A stretch of DNA of 64,000 nt from Streptomyces sp. APSN-46.1 (GCF_022815725.1 NZ_JALGRF010000002.1:434001-498000), one strand, 5' to 3'. Positions 10,243-20,216 are shown, counted from the stretch's first letter. Notes: a model not told the origin generated them from the letters alone. Program-made: numbers and translations.

Positions 10243-11334
10243 ATGTCCTCCGCACCGAACGGTCTCTACCAGTTCCCGATCGTGCAGGCTCCCATGGCGG
10301 GCGGCGCCTCGTGCCCCTCGCTCGTCGCGGCCGTGTGCGAGGCGGGCGGACTGGGCTTCCTGGCCGGCGGCTACAAGACCGCCGACGGCATGTACCAGGA
10401 GATCAAACAGACCCGGGGGCTCACCCGGCGCCCCTTCGGCGTGAACCTGTTCATGCCGCAGACCGCCTACGTGGACCCGGCCGCCGTCGAGGCCTACCGC
10501 GGGCAACTGGCCGGCGAGGCCGCCTGGTACGAGATCTCCCTCGCCGCCGAAGACATCATCGGCACCTGCGACGACGGCTACGACGCCAAACTCGCCATCC
10601 TCCTCGAAGACCCCGTCCCGGTGGTCTCGTTCACCTTCGGCTGCCCCTCGCCCGCGGTGCTCACCCGCCTGCGCGAGGCCGGTACGTACACCGTCGTCAC
10701 CGTCACGTCCGTCGACGAGGCCCGGGCCGCGCAGGAGGCGGGCGCCGACGCCGTCTGCGTCCAGGGCGTCGAGGCCGGCGGCCACCAGGGCACCCACCGC
10801 GACGACCCGCAGACCGACGGCACGGCGGGCGTCGGGCTTCTCGCGCTCGTCGCGCAGGTACGAGAGGCCGTGGCCCTCCCGATCATCGCGGCGGGCGGCC
10901 TGATGCGCGGCTCGCAGATCGCGGCCCTGCTCGCGGCGGGGGCGGAAGCGGCGCAGCTCGGCACCGCGTTCCTGGCGTGCCCGGAGTCCGGGGCCCACCC
11001 GCTCCACAAGGCGGCGCTGACGGATCCGCTGTTCGTCCGCACGGAGCTCACCAGGGCGTTCTCCGGGCGGCCCGCGCGGGGGCTGGTGAACCGTTTCATG
11101 CGGGAGCACGGGCCGTACGCCCCGGCCGCGTATCCGCAGGTCCACTACCTGACCGCGGGCCTGCGCAAGGCGGCCGCCGCGGCGGGGGACCCGCAGGGCA
11201 TGGCGCTGTGGGCGGGGCAGGGACACCGGCTGGCGCGGACCCTGCCGGCGGGCGAGCTGGTGGAGGTGCTGGCGGCGGAACTGGCCGAGGCACAGAGCAC
11301 GCTGAAGGAAATGCAGACGAGGAGAGCGTCATGA
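10243..11334 (+). CDS. Nitronate monooxygenase-like flavoprotein
   Basis: FMN-dependent TIM-barrel enzyme of the 2-nitropropane dioxygenase family, which oxidises nitronates. The 363-residue product has QAPMAGGAS near the N-terminus, the GVNLFMP strand, GVEAGGHQGTH (the family's His-containing phosphate/active loop) and AAGGLMRG followed by GAEAAQLGTAFL, all typical. CACGAT lies 7 nt before ATG 10243, suggesting a leaderless start; an in-frame ATG at 10234 adds three residues. Its stop overlaps the rsmE start (ATGA), so the two form one transcript. Substrate in this host is unknown. Confidence 0.88.
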   Translation: MSSAPNGLYQFPIVQAPMAGGASCPSLVAAVCEAGGLGFLAGGYKTADGMYQEIKQTRGLTRRPFGVNLFMPQTAYVDPAAVEAYRGQLAGEAAWYEISLAAEDIIGTCDDGYDAKLAILLEDPVPVVSFTFGCPSPAVLTRLREAGTYTVVTVTSVDEARAAQEAGADAVCVQGVEAGGHQGTHRDDPQTDGTAGVGLLALVAQVREAVALPIIAAGGLMRGSQIAALLAAGAEAAQLGTAFLACPESGAHPLHKAALTDPLFVRTELTRAFSGRPARGLVNRFMREHGPYAPAAYPQVHYLTAGLRKAAAAAGDPQGMALWAGQGHRLARTLPAGELVEVLAAELAEAQSTLKEMQTRRAS

Positions 11335-12077
11335 CGGCCCCCGTGTTCGTGGTCGAAGAGGTCCCCGCGGGGCCGGAGTTCGTGCTGGACGGCCCCGAGG
11401 GCCGGCACGCGGTGTCCGTGAAGCGGCTGAACCCCGGTGAGGACGTCGTCCTCACCGACGGGCGCGGGCGCTGGACCGAGGGCGTGGTGAAGGCCGCCGA
11501 GGGCAAGGACCGGCTGGTCATCATGGACCTGAACAGCATCCAGGAGGAGCCCGCGCCCTCGCCCCGCATCACCGTCGTCCAGGCCCTTCCCAAGGGCGAC
11601 CGCGGCGAGCTGGCGGTCGAGACGATGACCGAGACGGGCGTGGACGAGATCGTGCCGTGGCAGGCTTCGCGGTGCATCACGCAGTGGCGCGGCGACCGGG
11701 GCGCGAAGTCCCTCGCCAAGTGGCGCAACACGGCACGGGAGGCCGGCAAGCAGTCCCGCCGGGTCCGGTTCCCGGAGGTCGCGGAGGCCATGTCCACCAA
11801 GCAGGTCGCGACGCTGCTCGCGGACGCCGACCTGGCGATGGTCCTGCACGAGGACCGGGACACGCCGTCGGAGGCCCTGGCCACGGCCGCGCTTCCCGCC
11901 ACCGGATCCATCGTCCTGGTGGTCGGCCCGGAGGGCGGTGTCTCCCCGGACGAACTGGCCGCCTTCGCCGCCGTCGGCGCGCACCCGTACCGCCTGGGCG
12001 CCTCGGTCCTGCGCACCTCCACCGCCGGTACGGCCGCGACGGCGGTCCTCCTCGCCCGGACGGGCCGCTGGTCCTGA
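11331..12077 (+). CDS. rsmE: 16S rRNA (uracil(1498)-N3)-methyltransferase
   Basis: SPOUT-family methyltransferase that modifies U1498 in helix 44 of 16S rRNA. The 248-residue product has an N-terminal PUA-like part (residues 1-70), QALPKGDR, ETGVDEIVPWQASRC and the SAM-binding knot motif VVGPEGGVSPDEL followed by LGASVLRTSTAGTAA, which is diagnostic. The ATG overlaps the upstream stop by 4 nt, so translation is coupled. The stop codon lies in a degenerate copy of the intergenic repeat. Confidence 0.96.
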   Translation: MTAPVFVVEEVPAGPEFVLDGPEGRHAVSVKRLNPGEDVVLTDGRGRWTEGVVKAAEGKDRLVIMDLNSIQEEPAPSPRITVVQALPKGDRGELAVETMTETGVDEIVPWQASRCITQWRGDRGAKSLAKWRNTAREAGKQSRRVRFPEVAEAMSTKQVATLLADADLAMVLHEDRDTPSEALATAALPATGSIVLVVGPEGGVSPDELAAFAAVGAHPYRLGASVLRTSTAGTAATAVLLARTGRWS

Positions 12078-12174
12078 AACGCCGGTGAGGCCGACGGCGG
12101 CGGCGGATACGATGCCGGGGCGATCAACGTCGACGTCACACACGGTCGACCTCACTGTCACGGAAGGCGAAGCA

Positions 12175-12534
12175 ATGGCCGGGGAACCGCAGGCCGACTG
12201 CCTGTTCTGCAAGATCGTCTCGGGGAGCATCCCGGCGACGCTGGTCCGCGAGACCGAGACGACCGTCGCCTTCCGGGACATCAACCCGCAGGCGCCCACC
12301 CACGTGCTCGTCATCCCCCGGGTGCACTATCCCGACGCCGCCTCCCTCGCGGCCGCCGAGCCGGCCATCGCCGCCGACCTGCTGCGCGAGGCCGGCCGGA
12401 TCGCCGGCGAGGAGAAGATCGACGACCACGGCTACCGGGTCGTCTTCAACACCGGCGCCGGCGCCGGCCAGACCGTCTTCCACGCGCACGCGCACCTCCT
12501 CGGCGGCCGCGGCCTCCAGTGGCCCCCCGGTTAA
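12175..12534 (+). CDS. Histidine triad (HIT/HINT) nucleotide-binding protein
   Basis: Small purine nucleotide phosphoramidase-like protein of 119 residues. It begins MAGEPQADCLFCKIVSGSIP and ends with the catalytic triad motif HAHAHLLGGR, typical of HINT proteins. GGAAGG lies 7 bp upstream of the ATG, and a TACGAT -10 element at 12108-12113 could drive a leadered transcript. The gap to the rnz start is 3 bp, so they are cotranscribed. Confidence 0.93.
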   Translation: MAGEPQADCLFCKIVSGSIPATLVRETETTVAFRDINPQAPTHVLVIPRVHYPDAASLAAAEPAIAADLLREAGRIAGEEKIDDHGYRVVFNTGAGAGQTVFHAHAHLLGGRGLQWPPG

Positions 12535-12537
12535 GCC

Positions 12538-13443
12538 GTGTCCCTCCGCGAATTCGTGGTGCTGGGCACCGCCAGCCAGGTGCCCACCCGCCACCGCAAC
12601 CACAACGGCTACCTCCTGCGCTGGGACGGCGAGGGCATACTCTTCGACCCGGGCGAGGGCACCCAGCGCCAGATGCTGCGCGCCGGGGTCGCCGCGCACG
12701 ACATCAACCGGATCTGCATCACCCACTTCCACGGTGACCACAGCCTCGGCCTCGCCGGGGTGATCCAGCGGATCAACCTCGACCAGGTCCCGCACCCCGT
12801 CACCGCGCACTACCCCGCCTCGGGGCAGAGGTTCTTCGACCGGCTCCGGTACGCCACCGCCTACCGGGAGACCGTCCCGCTCCGCGAGGAACCGGTGGCC
12901 GGGGACGGGACGCTGGCGAGCGGGCCCTCGTACACCCTGGAGGCCCGCAGGCTGTCGCACCCGGTGGAGTCCTTCGGCTACCGGATCACCGAGCCCGACG
13001 GCCGCCGCATGGTTCCCGAACTGCTCGCGCGGCACGGGATCAAGGGGCCGGACGTGGGCCGGATCCAGCGTGACGGGCAGCTGAACGGCGTGACGCTCGA
13101 CGAGGTCAGCGAGCACCGGCCCGGGCAGCGGTTCGCCTTCGTCATGGACACCCGGCTGTGCTCCGGCGTGGACGAGCTCGCCGACGGCTGCGACATGCTG
13201 GTCATCGAGTCGACCTTCCTCGACGGGGACGAGCGGCTGGCCATCGACCACGGGCACCTCACCGCCGGCCAGGCGGCCCGGGCGGCGCGCGACGCGGGCG
13301 TACGGCACCTCGTGCTGACGCACTTCTCGCAGCGCTACTCCGAACCCTCCGAGTTCGAACGCCAGGCCCGCGCGGCGGGATTCGAGGGCGACCTGACGAT
13401 CGCCGCGGACCTTGTACGGGTTCCCCTGCCGAAGCGCGGATAG
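12538..13443 (+). CDS. rnz: Ribonuclease Z
   Basis: MBL-fold endonuclease that trims tRNA 3' ends. The 301-residue product has the zinc motif [10 protein letters not shown] near residues 60-69, further ligands in LTHFSQRY near the C-terminus and the FVMDTRLC segment carrying the conserved Asp, a layout typical of the short bacterial enzyme. GTG 12538 starts 3 bp after the HIT gene stop. Confidence 0.9.
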   Translation: MSLREFVVLGTASQVPTRHRNHNGYLLRWDGEGILFDPGEGTQRQMLRAGVAAHDINRICITHFHGDHSLGLAGVIQRINLDQVPHPVTAHYPASGQRFFDRLRYATAYRETVPLREEPVAGDGTLASGPSYTLEARRLSHPVESFGYRITEPDGRRMVPELLARHGIKGPDVGRIQRDGQLNGVTLDEVSEHRPGQRFAFVMDTRLCSGVDELADGCDMLVIESTFLDGDERLAIDHGHLTAGQAARAARDAGVRHLVLTHFSQRYSEPSEFERQARAAGFEGDLTIAADLVRVPLPKRG

Positions 13444-13473
13444 GGGCGGCGCGGGACTGTCCACCTGGCGAGG

Positions 13474-13487
13474 GTGATCTGGGTCAC
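13474..13487 (+). promoter_or_regulatory. Candidate Crp-binding site
   Basis: GTGATCTGGGTCAC, a match to the GTG(N)6GNCAC motif reported for Streptomyces Crp, in the 160-bp gap between rnz and the PfkB kinase and 117 bp before the kinase start. The assignment rests on the motif alone. Confidence 0.4.
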
Positions 13488-13603
13488 ACTGGGGTTTGGG
13501 TTGCGCCTGGGCGGGGATGGCTGGGAGCTTTCTGCGGGAACACGTCTTGCGGAAACGACCCCTCAACCCTTCAACCGCGCGCGCACGATCCGGGGAGCAC
13601 ACC

Positions 13604-14695
13604 GTGACCAGTCGGGACACCCGCACCAGCCTCACCCCAGCCGTGGACCCCCTCGGTCCGATCCGGGCTCCCGAGGACCCGGGCTGCGACGTCTTCCTGA
13701 CCGGCACGGTCTTCCTCGACATCATCTTCACGGGCCTCGACACGGCCCCGGTGCGCGGTACGGAGTCCTGGGCGCGCGGCATGGGCTCCAGCCCCGGCGG
13801 CGTGGCCAACATGGCCACCGCGCTGGCCCGGCTCGGCCTGCGGACCTCCCTCGCCGCGGCGTTCGGGGACGACCACTACGGCGAGTACTGCTGGGACGCG
13901 CTCGAACAGGGCGAGGGCATCGACCTGACCATGTCGCGCACCATCCCCGGCTGGCACAGCCCAGTCACGGTCTCGATGGCCTACGAGGGCGAGCGCACGA
14001 TGGTGTCGCACGGGCACGAGGCCCCGCCGCCGGCAGGCCCCGGGCCCTTCCCGCAGTGCCCGCCGAGGGCCCGGGCGGCCGTGGCCTCGCTGGGGCAGGG
14101 CCGGGGGGAGGAGTGGATCGCGACGGCGGCACGGCAGGGGGCGAGGGTCTTCGCGGACGTGGGCTGGGACGAGAGCGGGCGCTGGGACCTGGGGGCGCTC
14201 GCGGACCTGGGGCACTGCGAGGCGTTCCTGCCGAACGCGGGGGAGGCCATGCGGTACACGCGGACCGACTGCCCGAGAGCGGCGGCCCGGGCGCTGGCCG
14301 AGAAGGTGCCGATCGCCGTGGTGACGATGGGCGCGGAGGGCTCGTGCGCGGTGGACGGCCGGACCGGGGAGACGGCGGAGGTCCCCGGCATCACGGTGGA
14401 CGCGCTGGACCCGACGGGGGCGGGGGACGTGTACGTGGCGGGCTTCGTCACCGGCACCCTGGCGGAATGGCCGCTGGCGGACCGGCTGGCGTTCGCCGGC
14501 CTGACGGCGGCGTTGTCGGTGCAGGAGTTCGGGGGCTCGCTGTCGGCGCCGGGCTGGCCGGAGGTGGCGCACTGGTGGCGCACCGCCCCGGATTCGCTGC
14601 GCGGGCGGTACGGGTTCCTGGACGCGCTGATCCCGCAGGCCGCGGAGCCGGCGGCCCGCCGGCGGGCGGTCCCGACGATCGGCTTCCGCCCCTGA
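13604..14695 (+). CDS. PfkB-family carbohydrate kinase
   Basis: Ribokinase-fold kinase of 363 residues that phosphorylates a sugar or nucleoside with ATP. The N-terminal PfkB signature GGVANMATALARLG and the C-terminal active-site motif DPTGAGDVYVAGF, with the catalytic Asp, are intact. The substrate cannot be told from sequence. GTG 13604 was chosen because GGGGAG lies 6-11 bp upstream; the longer reading from 13496 has no ribosome site. It lies after rnz with its own promoter region containing a Crp-like site. Confidence 0.88.
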   Translation: MTSRDTRTSLTPAVDPLGPIRAPEDPGCDVFLTGTVFLDIIFTGLDTAPVRGTESWARGMGSSPGGVANMATALARLGLRTSLAAAFGDDHYGEYCWDALEQGEGIDLTMSRTIPGWHSPVTVSMAYEGERTMVSHGHEAPPPAGPGPFPQCPPRARAAVASLGQGRGEEWIATAARQGARVFADVGWDESGRWDLGALADLGHCEAFLPNAGEAMRYTRTDCPRAAARALAEKVPIAVVTMGAEGSCAVDGRTGETAEVPGITVDALDPTGAGDVYVAGFVTGTLAEWPLADRLAFAGLTAALSVQEFGGSLSAPGWPEVAHWWRTAPDSLRGRYGFLDALIPQAAEPAARRRAVPTIGFRP

Positions 14696-14931
14696 GCCCT
14701 GGCCGGGCGGGACCTGGACCCCCCCGGGGTTTCCCCGCCCCCGCCGCAGCGCTCCGGCGCCTTTCCGGGCGTGCCCGGGCGTGCCCGGGGCGGGGCGGGA
14801 TGCGGGCGGGCGGGGCGCCGGGGGAAAAGGGCTCGGGGAACGGGCGGGGGAGTCGTACGCTTGGTATTCCGGAGGTCGTCGATCGGCACGGCCCTTCAGT
14901 GGGAGGTATGCGCAGGCCACAGTGCCGGCCC

Positions 14932-16008
14932 ATGACTCAGACACCGACAGCCCACACCCACCCCCTGCGCCCCGCGGGCGCGGAGGAGTCCACAGCGCCT
15001 GGGCAGGCGCGAGCCCACTTCACCGTCCCGGCGAAACACCCGATGGTGACCGTACTCGGCTCGGGCGACGCCCTATTGCGTGTGATCGAGAAGGCCTTCC
15101 CGAAGGTCGATATCCATGTTCGTGGCAATCAGGTCCGAGCGATCGGTGAGGCGGCGGAGGTCGCCCTGATCCAGCGCCTGTTCGACGAGATGATGCTGGT
15201 GCTCCGCACCGGGCAGCCGATGACGGAGGACGCAGTGGAACGCTCGATCGCCATGCTCAAGGCGAGCGGCAACGGCAACGGCAACGGTCCGGAGGAGACA
15301 CCCGCGGAGGTGCTCACCCAGAACATCCTCTCCAGCCGCGGCCGCACCATCCGTCCCAAGACCCTCAACCAGAAGCGGTACGTCGACGCGATCGACAAGC
15401 ACACCATCGTCTTCGGCATCGGCCCCGCCGGTACCGGCAAGACCTACCTCGCCATGGCCAAGGCGGTCCAGGCCCTGCAGTCCAAGCAGGTCAGCAGGAT
15501 CATCCTGACCCGCCCCGCCGTCGAGGCCGGTGAGCGGCTCGGTTTCCTGCCCGGCACGCTCTTCGACAAGATCGACCCGTACCTGCGCCCGCTCTACGAC
15601 GCACTGCACGACATGATCGACCCGGACTCGATCCCCCGCCTGATGGCCGCCGGCACCATCGAGGTGGCGCCGCTGGCATACATGAGGGGTCGCACGCTCA
15701 ATGAGGCGTTCGTCGTCCTCGACGAGGCGCAGAACACGACCCCGGAACAGATGAAGATGTTCCTGACCCGGCTCGGGTTCGACTCGAAGATCGTCGTCAC
15801 CGGTGACATCACCCAGGTCGACCTGCTGCCGGGCGGCACCAGGAGCGGTCTGCGCCAGGTCCAGTCGATCCTCGAAGGAGTCCAGGACATCCACTTCTCG
15901 CGGCTCACGTCCGAGGATGTCGTCCGGCACAAGCTCGTCGGCCGTATCGTCGACGCGTACGAGAAGTACGAGGACGGCCAGGACGGCCGCGGCCAATACG
16001 GGAAGTAG
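14932..16008 (+). CDS. PhoH-family ATPase
   Basis: Cytoplasmic ATPase related to PhoH/PhoL, an RNA-linked P-loop protein. The 358-residue product has an N-terminal KH-like segment ([15 protein letters not shown]), a Walker A motif GPAGTGKT near residue 165 and Walker [11 protein letters not shown] near 260. ATG 14932 gives the family's usual length; ATG 14908 is in frame but only one nt from its GGGAGG. It is followed by ybeY 13 bp later, a conserved pairing in many bacteria that points to rRNA processing. Confidence 0.93.
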   Translation: MTQTPTAHTHPLRPAGAEESTAPGQARAHFTVPAKHPMVTVLGSGDALLRVIEKAFPKVDIHVRGNQVRAIGEAAEVALIQRLFDEMMLVLRTGQPMTEDAVERSIAMLKASGNGNGNGPEETPAEVLTQNILSSRGRTIRPKTLNQKRYVDAIDKHTIVFGIGPAGTGKTYLAMAKAVQALQSKQVSRIILTRPAVEAGERLGFLPGTLFDKIDPYLRPLYDALHDMIDPDSIPRLMAAGTIEVAPLAYMRGRTLNEAFVVLDEAQNTTPEQMKMFLTRLGFDSKIVVTGDITQVDLLPGGTRSGLRQVQSILEGVQDIHFSRLTSEDVVRHKLVGRIVDAYEKYEDGQDGRGQYGK

Positions 16009-16021
16009 AACTCAGCGCACC

Positions 16022-16519
16022 ATGTCGATCGACGTCAACAACGAGTCCGGGATCGAGGTCGACGAGCAGGCGATCCTCGACATCGCCCGCTACGCGCTCA
16101 CCCGGATGCGGATCCACCCGCTCTCCGAGCTCTCCGTCATCGTCGTGGACGAGGGGGCGATGGAGCAGCTCCACATCCAGTGGATGGACCTGCCCGGACC
16201 CACCGACGTCATGTCGTTCCCGATGGACGAACTCCGTCCGCCGGCGAAGGACGACGAGGAGCCCCCGCAGGGGCTCCTCGGCGACATCGTGCTCTGCCCC
16301 GAGGTGGCGAAGAAGCAGGGCGAGGACGCCCCGACGCGGCACTCCATGGACGAGGAGCTCCAGCTCCTGACGGTCCACGGGGTGCTGCACCTGCTCGGGT
16401 ACGACCACGAGGAGCCGGACGAGAAGGCCGAGATGTTCGGCCTCCAGGCGGCCATCGTCGACGGCTGGCGCGGTGAGCGCGGCATCACCGGTCCGTCCCC
16501 GGCCCCGACCGTCTCGTGA
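16022..16519 (+). CDS. ybeY: Endoribonuclease YbeY, rRNA maturation factor
   Basis: Metal-dependent RNase for 16S rRNA 3' maturation and ribosome quality control. The 165-residue product carries the zinc motif [11 protein letters not shown] near residues 119-129 and the conserved [11 protein letters not shown] segment. Its stop overlaps the GTG of the next gene (GTGA), so the cluster phoH-ybeY-CNNM-MmcQ is one operon. Confidence 0.96.
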   Translation: MSIDVNNESGIEVDEQAILDIARYALTRMRIHPLSELSVIVVDEGAMEQLHIQWMDLPGPTDVMSFPMDELRPPAKDDEEPPQGLLGDIVLCPEVAKKQGEDAPTRHSMDEELQLLTVHGVLHLLGYDHEEPDEKAEMFGLQAAIVDGWRGERGITGPSPAPTVS

Positions 16520-17826
16520 CCCAGGCTCCCCAGCTGATCACCGGGGCGGTCCTGCTGGTCGTGGTGGCCTGGTTCGCGGCGTGCGCCGAGTCCGGGATCG
16601 CCCGGGTCTCCAGCTTCCGCGCGGAGCAGGCCGTACGGGAGGGCCGGCGCGGCAGCGCGAAGCTCGCGCAGGTCGCCGCCGACCCCACCCGCTACGTGAA
16701 TGTGGCCCTGCTGGTCCGGGTCACCTGCGAGATGGCGGCGGGCGTGTTCGTCACGTACGTCTGCCTCGACGCGTTCGGTGAGAACTGGACCGCGCTGCTC
16801 GTGGCGATCGGCGTGATGGTGCTCGTCTCGTTCGTCGCGGTCGGCGTGTCCCCGCGTACGATCGGCCGCCAGCACCCGCTGAACACGGCGACGGCGGCGG
16901 CGTACGTACTGGTCCCGCTGGCCCGGGTCATGGGCCCGATCCCACAGCTGCTGATCCTCATCGGCAACGCGCTCACGCCCGGCAAGGGCTTCCGCAAGGG
17001 GCCGTTCGCCTCCGAGGCCGAGCTGCGCGCGATGGTGGACCTGGCGGAGAGGGAATCGCTGATCGAGGACGACGAGCGCCGGATGGTGCATCAGGTCTTC
17101 GAGCTCGGTGACACGCTCGTGCGCGAGGTGATGGTGCCGCGTACCGATCTGATCTGCATCGAGCGGTACAAGACGATCCGTCAGGCGACGACCCTCGCGC
17201 TGCGGTCGGGTTTCTCGCGCATCCCGGTGACCGGGGAGAACGAGGACGACATCGTCGGGATCGTGTACCTGAAGGACCTGGTCCGCAAGACGCACATCAG
17301 CCGGGAGGCGGAGTCCGACCTGGTCTCGACTGCGATGCGGCCGGCGGTGTTCGTGCCGGACACCAAGAACGCGGGCGATCTGCTGCGCGAGATGCAGCAG
17401 GTACGCAACCACGTGGCCGTCGTCATCGACGAGTACGGGGGCACGGCGGGCATCGTCACCATCGAGGACATCCTGGAGGAGATCGTCGGCGAGATCACCG
17501 ACGAGTACGACCGCGAGCTCCCGCCGGTCGAGTACCTGGGGGAGGACCGCTACCGGGTGACCGCGCGGCTGGACATCACGGACCTCGGCGAGCTGTTCAA
17601 GGTCGAGGCCTTCGACGACGAGGACGTCGAGACGGTCGGCGGGCTGCTGGCGAAGGCGCTGGGGCGGGTCCCGATCGCGGGCGCGTCGGCGGTGGTGGAG
17701 CTCCCGGACGGGCGTCCGCTGCGGCTGACGGCCGAGTCCCCCGCGGGGCGGCGGAACAAGATCGTGACGGTGCTGGTGGAGCCGTTGGTTCCGGCGGTCG
17801 GCGAGGGTGAGGAGGGAGCGGAGTGA
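16516..17826 (+). CDS. Hemolysin-family membrane protein (CNNM and paired CBS domains)
   Basis: Membrane protein of the CorC/CNNM type, linked in other bacteria to Mg2+ efflux. The 436-residue product has an N-terminal membrane domain with about four hydrophobic segments (residues 1-150), a paired CBS region ([14 protein letters not shown] through [26 protein letters not shown], about 200-335) and a C-terminal CorC-HlyC domain to about 425. GTG 16516 overlaps the ybeY stop and its own stop overlaps the next gene, so it is embedded in the ybeY operon. Transport function is inferred from the family. Confidence 0.92.
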   Translation: MTQAPQLITGAVLLVVVAWFAACAESGIARVSSFRAEQAVREGRRGSAKLAQVAADPTRYVNVALLVRVTCEMAAGVFVTYVCLDAFGENWTALLVAIGVMVLVSFVAVGVSPRTIGRQHPLNTATAAAYVLVPLARVMGPIPQLLILIGNALTPGKGFRKGPFASEAELRAMVDLAERESLIEDDERRMVHQVFELGDTLVREVMVPRTDLICIERYKTIRQATTLALRSGFSRIPVTGENEDDIVGIVYLKDLVRKTHISREAESDLVSTAMRPAVFVPDTKNAGDLLREMQQVRNHVAVVIDEYGGTAGIVTIEDILEEIVGEITDEYDRELPPVEYLGEDRYRVTARLDITDLGELFKVEAFDDEDVETVGGLLAKALGRVPIAGASAVVELPDGRPLRLTAESPAGRRNKIVTVLVEPLVPAVGEGEEGAE

Positions 17827-18176
17827 CCCCGCAGGAGCTGCGCGCGTTCTGCCTCGGTTTCAACGCGGCGGTGGAGGAGTTCCCCTTCACCCCGGAGACC
17901 TCGGTGTTCAAGGTGCTGGGAAAGATGTTCGCCCTGTCGGCGCTGGACGCGGAACCGCTGACGGTCAACCTCAAGTGCGAGCCGGAGCTGGCGGTACGGC
18001 TGCGGGCGGAACACCCGGCGATCCGGCCGGGCTGGCACATGAACAAGCGGCACTGGAACACGGTGACGGTGTCCGAGCTCCCCGACGAACTGGTCCGCGA
18101 GCTGGTGGAGGACTCGTACGACCTGGTGGTCGCGGGTCTGCCGAGGGCGGAGCGGCTGAGGCTGGACCGGCCCTGA
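17823..18176 (+). CDS. MmcQ/YjbR family protein
   Basis: Small 117-residue protein of the MmcQ/YjbR fold (CyaY-like), with the motif FPFTPETSVFKVLGKMFAL, LKCEPELAVRLR and GWHMNKRHWNTV, all family signatures. It is often described as DNA-binding, but its role is unproven. GTG 17823 overlaps the upstream stop (GTGA), marking it as the last gene of the phoH-ybeY operon. Confidence 0.9.
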   Translation: MTPQELRAFCLGFNAAVEEFPFTPETSVFKVLGKMFALSALDAEPLTVNLKCEPELAVRLRAEHPAIRPGWHMNKRHWNTVTVSELPDELVRELVEDSYDLVVAGLPRAERLRLDRP

Positions 18177-18232
18177 CGGGTTCGGCGGGGTGGTCGCACG
18201 ACCGCGCCGAGGCGCTCCCTATGCTTTCGCCC

Positions 18233-18589
18233 ATGACGGAGAGCACCGGGATCGACCCCGAGGACAGCAAGATCATCACGCTGGCGCGCAGCGCCCGGGC
18301 CCGCAACGGGGTGCCCGAAGGGGCGGCGGTGCGGGACGAGACGGGCCGCACGTACGTCGCCGGGACGGTGGAGCTGGACTCCCTGAAGCTGAGCGCGCTG
18401 CAGACCGCGGTGGCGATGGCGGTGGCGAGCGGGGCGCGTTCCCTGGAGGCCGCGGCCGTGGTCAGCGCGGCGGAGGCGGTGGCCGACGCCGACCGCGCCG
18501 CGGTCCGCGACCTCGGCGGCCCGACCACCCCGGTCCTGCTGGCGGCCCCGGACGGAACCCTGCGCTCCACCACCCCGGCCGGCGCCTGA
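18233..18589 (+). CDS. Cytidine deaminase-like protein without zinc ligands
   Basis: 118-residue protein resembling cytidine deaminases in overall layout (AVRDETGRTYVAGTVEL then SLEAAAVVSAAEAV), but it contains no cysteine or histidine. The C/HAE and PCxxC zinc-binding motifs are therefore absent, and it cannot be a normal deaminase. Comparable short proteins sit between the ybeY operon and era in related genomes and are often annotated as cytidine deaminase. TATGCT at 18220-18225 lies 7 nt before ATG 18233, consistent with a leaderless start. Confidence 0.75.
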   Translation: MTESTGIDPEDSKIITLARSARARNGVPEGAAVRDETGRTYVAGTVELDSLKLSALQTAVAMAVASGARSLEAAAVVSAAEAVADADRAAVRDLGGPTTPVLLAAPDGTLRSTTPAGA

Positions 18590-18659
18590 TCCCTCCCGGG
18601 AGGGGGAACGTGCGGCCCGGGGCCCCCGCGGACACGCCGCGGCGGCCGGCCACATCCAG

Positions 18660-18880
18660 CCTCGCCGGCCCCCTCCAGCCTCGGCGTTTGAGGCCCCGCC
18701 GGGCACACTCAGCCTCGCATTTGAGGCCCCACCGGGCACACTCAGCCTCGCCGGCGTTTGAGGCGCGGGTCCGGGCGGAGCCCGGTGCCCGGCGGGGCCG
18801 GGTTTCTACCCCACCTACCGCGGGGAGGTGCCCCCACGGGCTCCGCCGCAGCCCCCGCGCCTCAAACGCCGGCGAGGCTG
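18660..18880. repeat. Cluster of intergenic repeats with a 27-bp perfect inverted repeat
   Basis: The 325-bp gap between two convergent genes holds three reverse-oriented copies of the TCAAACGCCGG repeat (near 18676, 18710 and 18743) and one forward copy (18854-18880). The segments 18743-18769 and 18854-18880 are perfect 27-bp inverted complements. The 84-bp interior contains a second inverted pair (GGCGGAGCCCG with CGGGCTCCGCC) and a degenerate copy of a second repeat family around 18820-18845. It probably forms a large bidirectional terminator. Confidence 0.8.
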
Positions 18881-18914
18881 AAAGGCAAACCCCGCGCGGG
18901 GGTGTCGGCCGGGG

Positions 18915-20216
18915 TCACGCGGCGGTGGCCGGGCGGCGGCGGATGACCATGGCCATCAGGGCGGCCATCGCGCACAGCGCGCCCGACGCGTACCAGACGA
19001 GGTCGTACGAGCCGAAGACATCCCGCGCCAGGCCGCCCAGGAAGGCGACCACCGCCGCGCCGATCTGGTGCGAGGCCAGGACCCAGCCGAACACGATCGC
19101 GCTGTCCTCCCCGTAGTGCTCGCGGCACAGCGCGATGGTCGGCGGCACGGTCGCGACCCAGTCCAGGCCGTAGAAGACGATGAACAGGACCATCGGCGGG
19201 TGGATCGTCGGGGCGAGCAGCAGCGGCAGGAACAGCAGCGAGACCCCGCGCAGGGCGTAGTAGACGGCGAGGAGCCGCCGCGCCTCGAAGCGGTCCGTGA
19301 ACCAGCCCGACGCCACCGTGCCGACCACGTCGAACACACCGATCACCGCCAGCAGCCCCGCCGCCGCCGTCACCGGCATGCCGTGCTCGTGGGCCGCCGG
19401 TACGAAGTGGGTCCTGACCAGGCCGTTGGTCGAGGCCCCGCAGATCGCGAAGGTGCCCGCCAACAGCCAGAAGGGGCCGGTGCGGGCCGCCTTGAACAGC
19501 ACCGTCACCGTACGCCGCGCCGCGCCCCGCGCCGGGGCCGGCTTCTCCGCGTACGTGCCGCCGTACGGGGCGAGCCCCACGTCCGCCGGGTGGTCGCGCA
19601 GCAGCAGCCACACGAAGGGGACCACGACCAGGGCCGCCAGCGAGACCGTCACCGCCGCCGGGCGCCAGCCGTGCCGCTCCACCAGCCAGGACAGCAGCGG
19701 CAGGAAGATCAGCTGGCCGGAGGCGCCCGCCGCGGTCAGGATGCCGGTGACCAGGCCGCGCCGGGCGGTGAACCAGCGGTTGGTCACCGTCGCCGCGAAG
19801 GCCAGTGCCATCGAGCCGCTGCCCAGCCCCACGAGCACGCCCCAGAACAGCACCAGCTGCCAGGACGCCGTCATCCAGATCGTGGCGACCGAGCCGCCGG
19901 AGATCACCAGCAGGGCCAGGGCCACGACCCGGCGGATGCCGTAGCGGTCCATCAGCGCGGCCGCGAAGGGCGCCGTGAGCCCGTACAGCGCGAGGTTCAC
20001 GGAGACGGCGAAGCCGATCGTGCCGCGCGACCAGTCGAATTCCTCGTGCAGCGGATCGATGAGCAGTCCGGGCAGGGAGGCGAAGGCGGCCGCGCCGATG
20101 ATCGTCACGAAGGCGACGGCCGCGACGAACCAGGCGCGGTGGACACGTCCGGGCGTCGCCGTGGGGGTGCGCGAGGGCGAGGGCGTGGGCGTGGTGGAGG
20201 GGGCTTTCTGCGTCAC
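18915..20216 (-). CDS. MFS transporter
   Basis: Major facilitator with about 12 hydrophobic segments in 433 residues, of the monocarboxylate/oxalate-formate-like branch. The loop 2-3 region reads FAAALMDRYGIRRV, with the typical D-R-G-R-like signature. GTG 20216 is the start; the N-terminal 28 residues are a Ser/Thr/Pro-rich cytoplasmic tail. It diverges from the GlxA-family regulator across 71 bp, which contains an inverted repeat, so that regulator probably controls it. Substrate unknown. Confidence 0.87.
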   Translation of the reverse strand: MTQKAPSTTPTPSPSRTPTATPGRVHRAWFVAAVAFVTIIGAAAFASLPGLLIDPLHEEFDWSRGTIGFAVSVNLALYGLTAPFAAALMDRYGIRRVVALALLVISGGSVATIWMTASWQLVLFWGVLVGLGSGSMALAFAATVTNRWFTARRGLVTGILTAAGASGQLIFLPLLSWLVERHGWRPAAVTVSLAALVVVPFVWLLLRDHPADVGLAPYGGTYAEKPAPARGAARRTVTVLFKAARTGPFWLLAGTFAICGASTNGLVRTHFVPAAHEHGMPVTAAAGLLAVIGVFDVVGTVASGWFTDRFEARRLLAVYYALRGVSLLFLPLLLAPTIHPPMVLFIVFYGLDWVATVPPTIALCREHYGEDSAIVFGWVLASHQIGAAVVAFLGGLARDVFGSYDLVWYASGALCAMAALMAMVIRRRPATAA

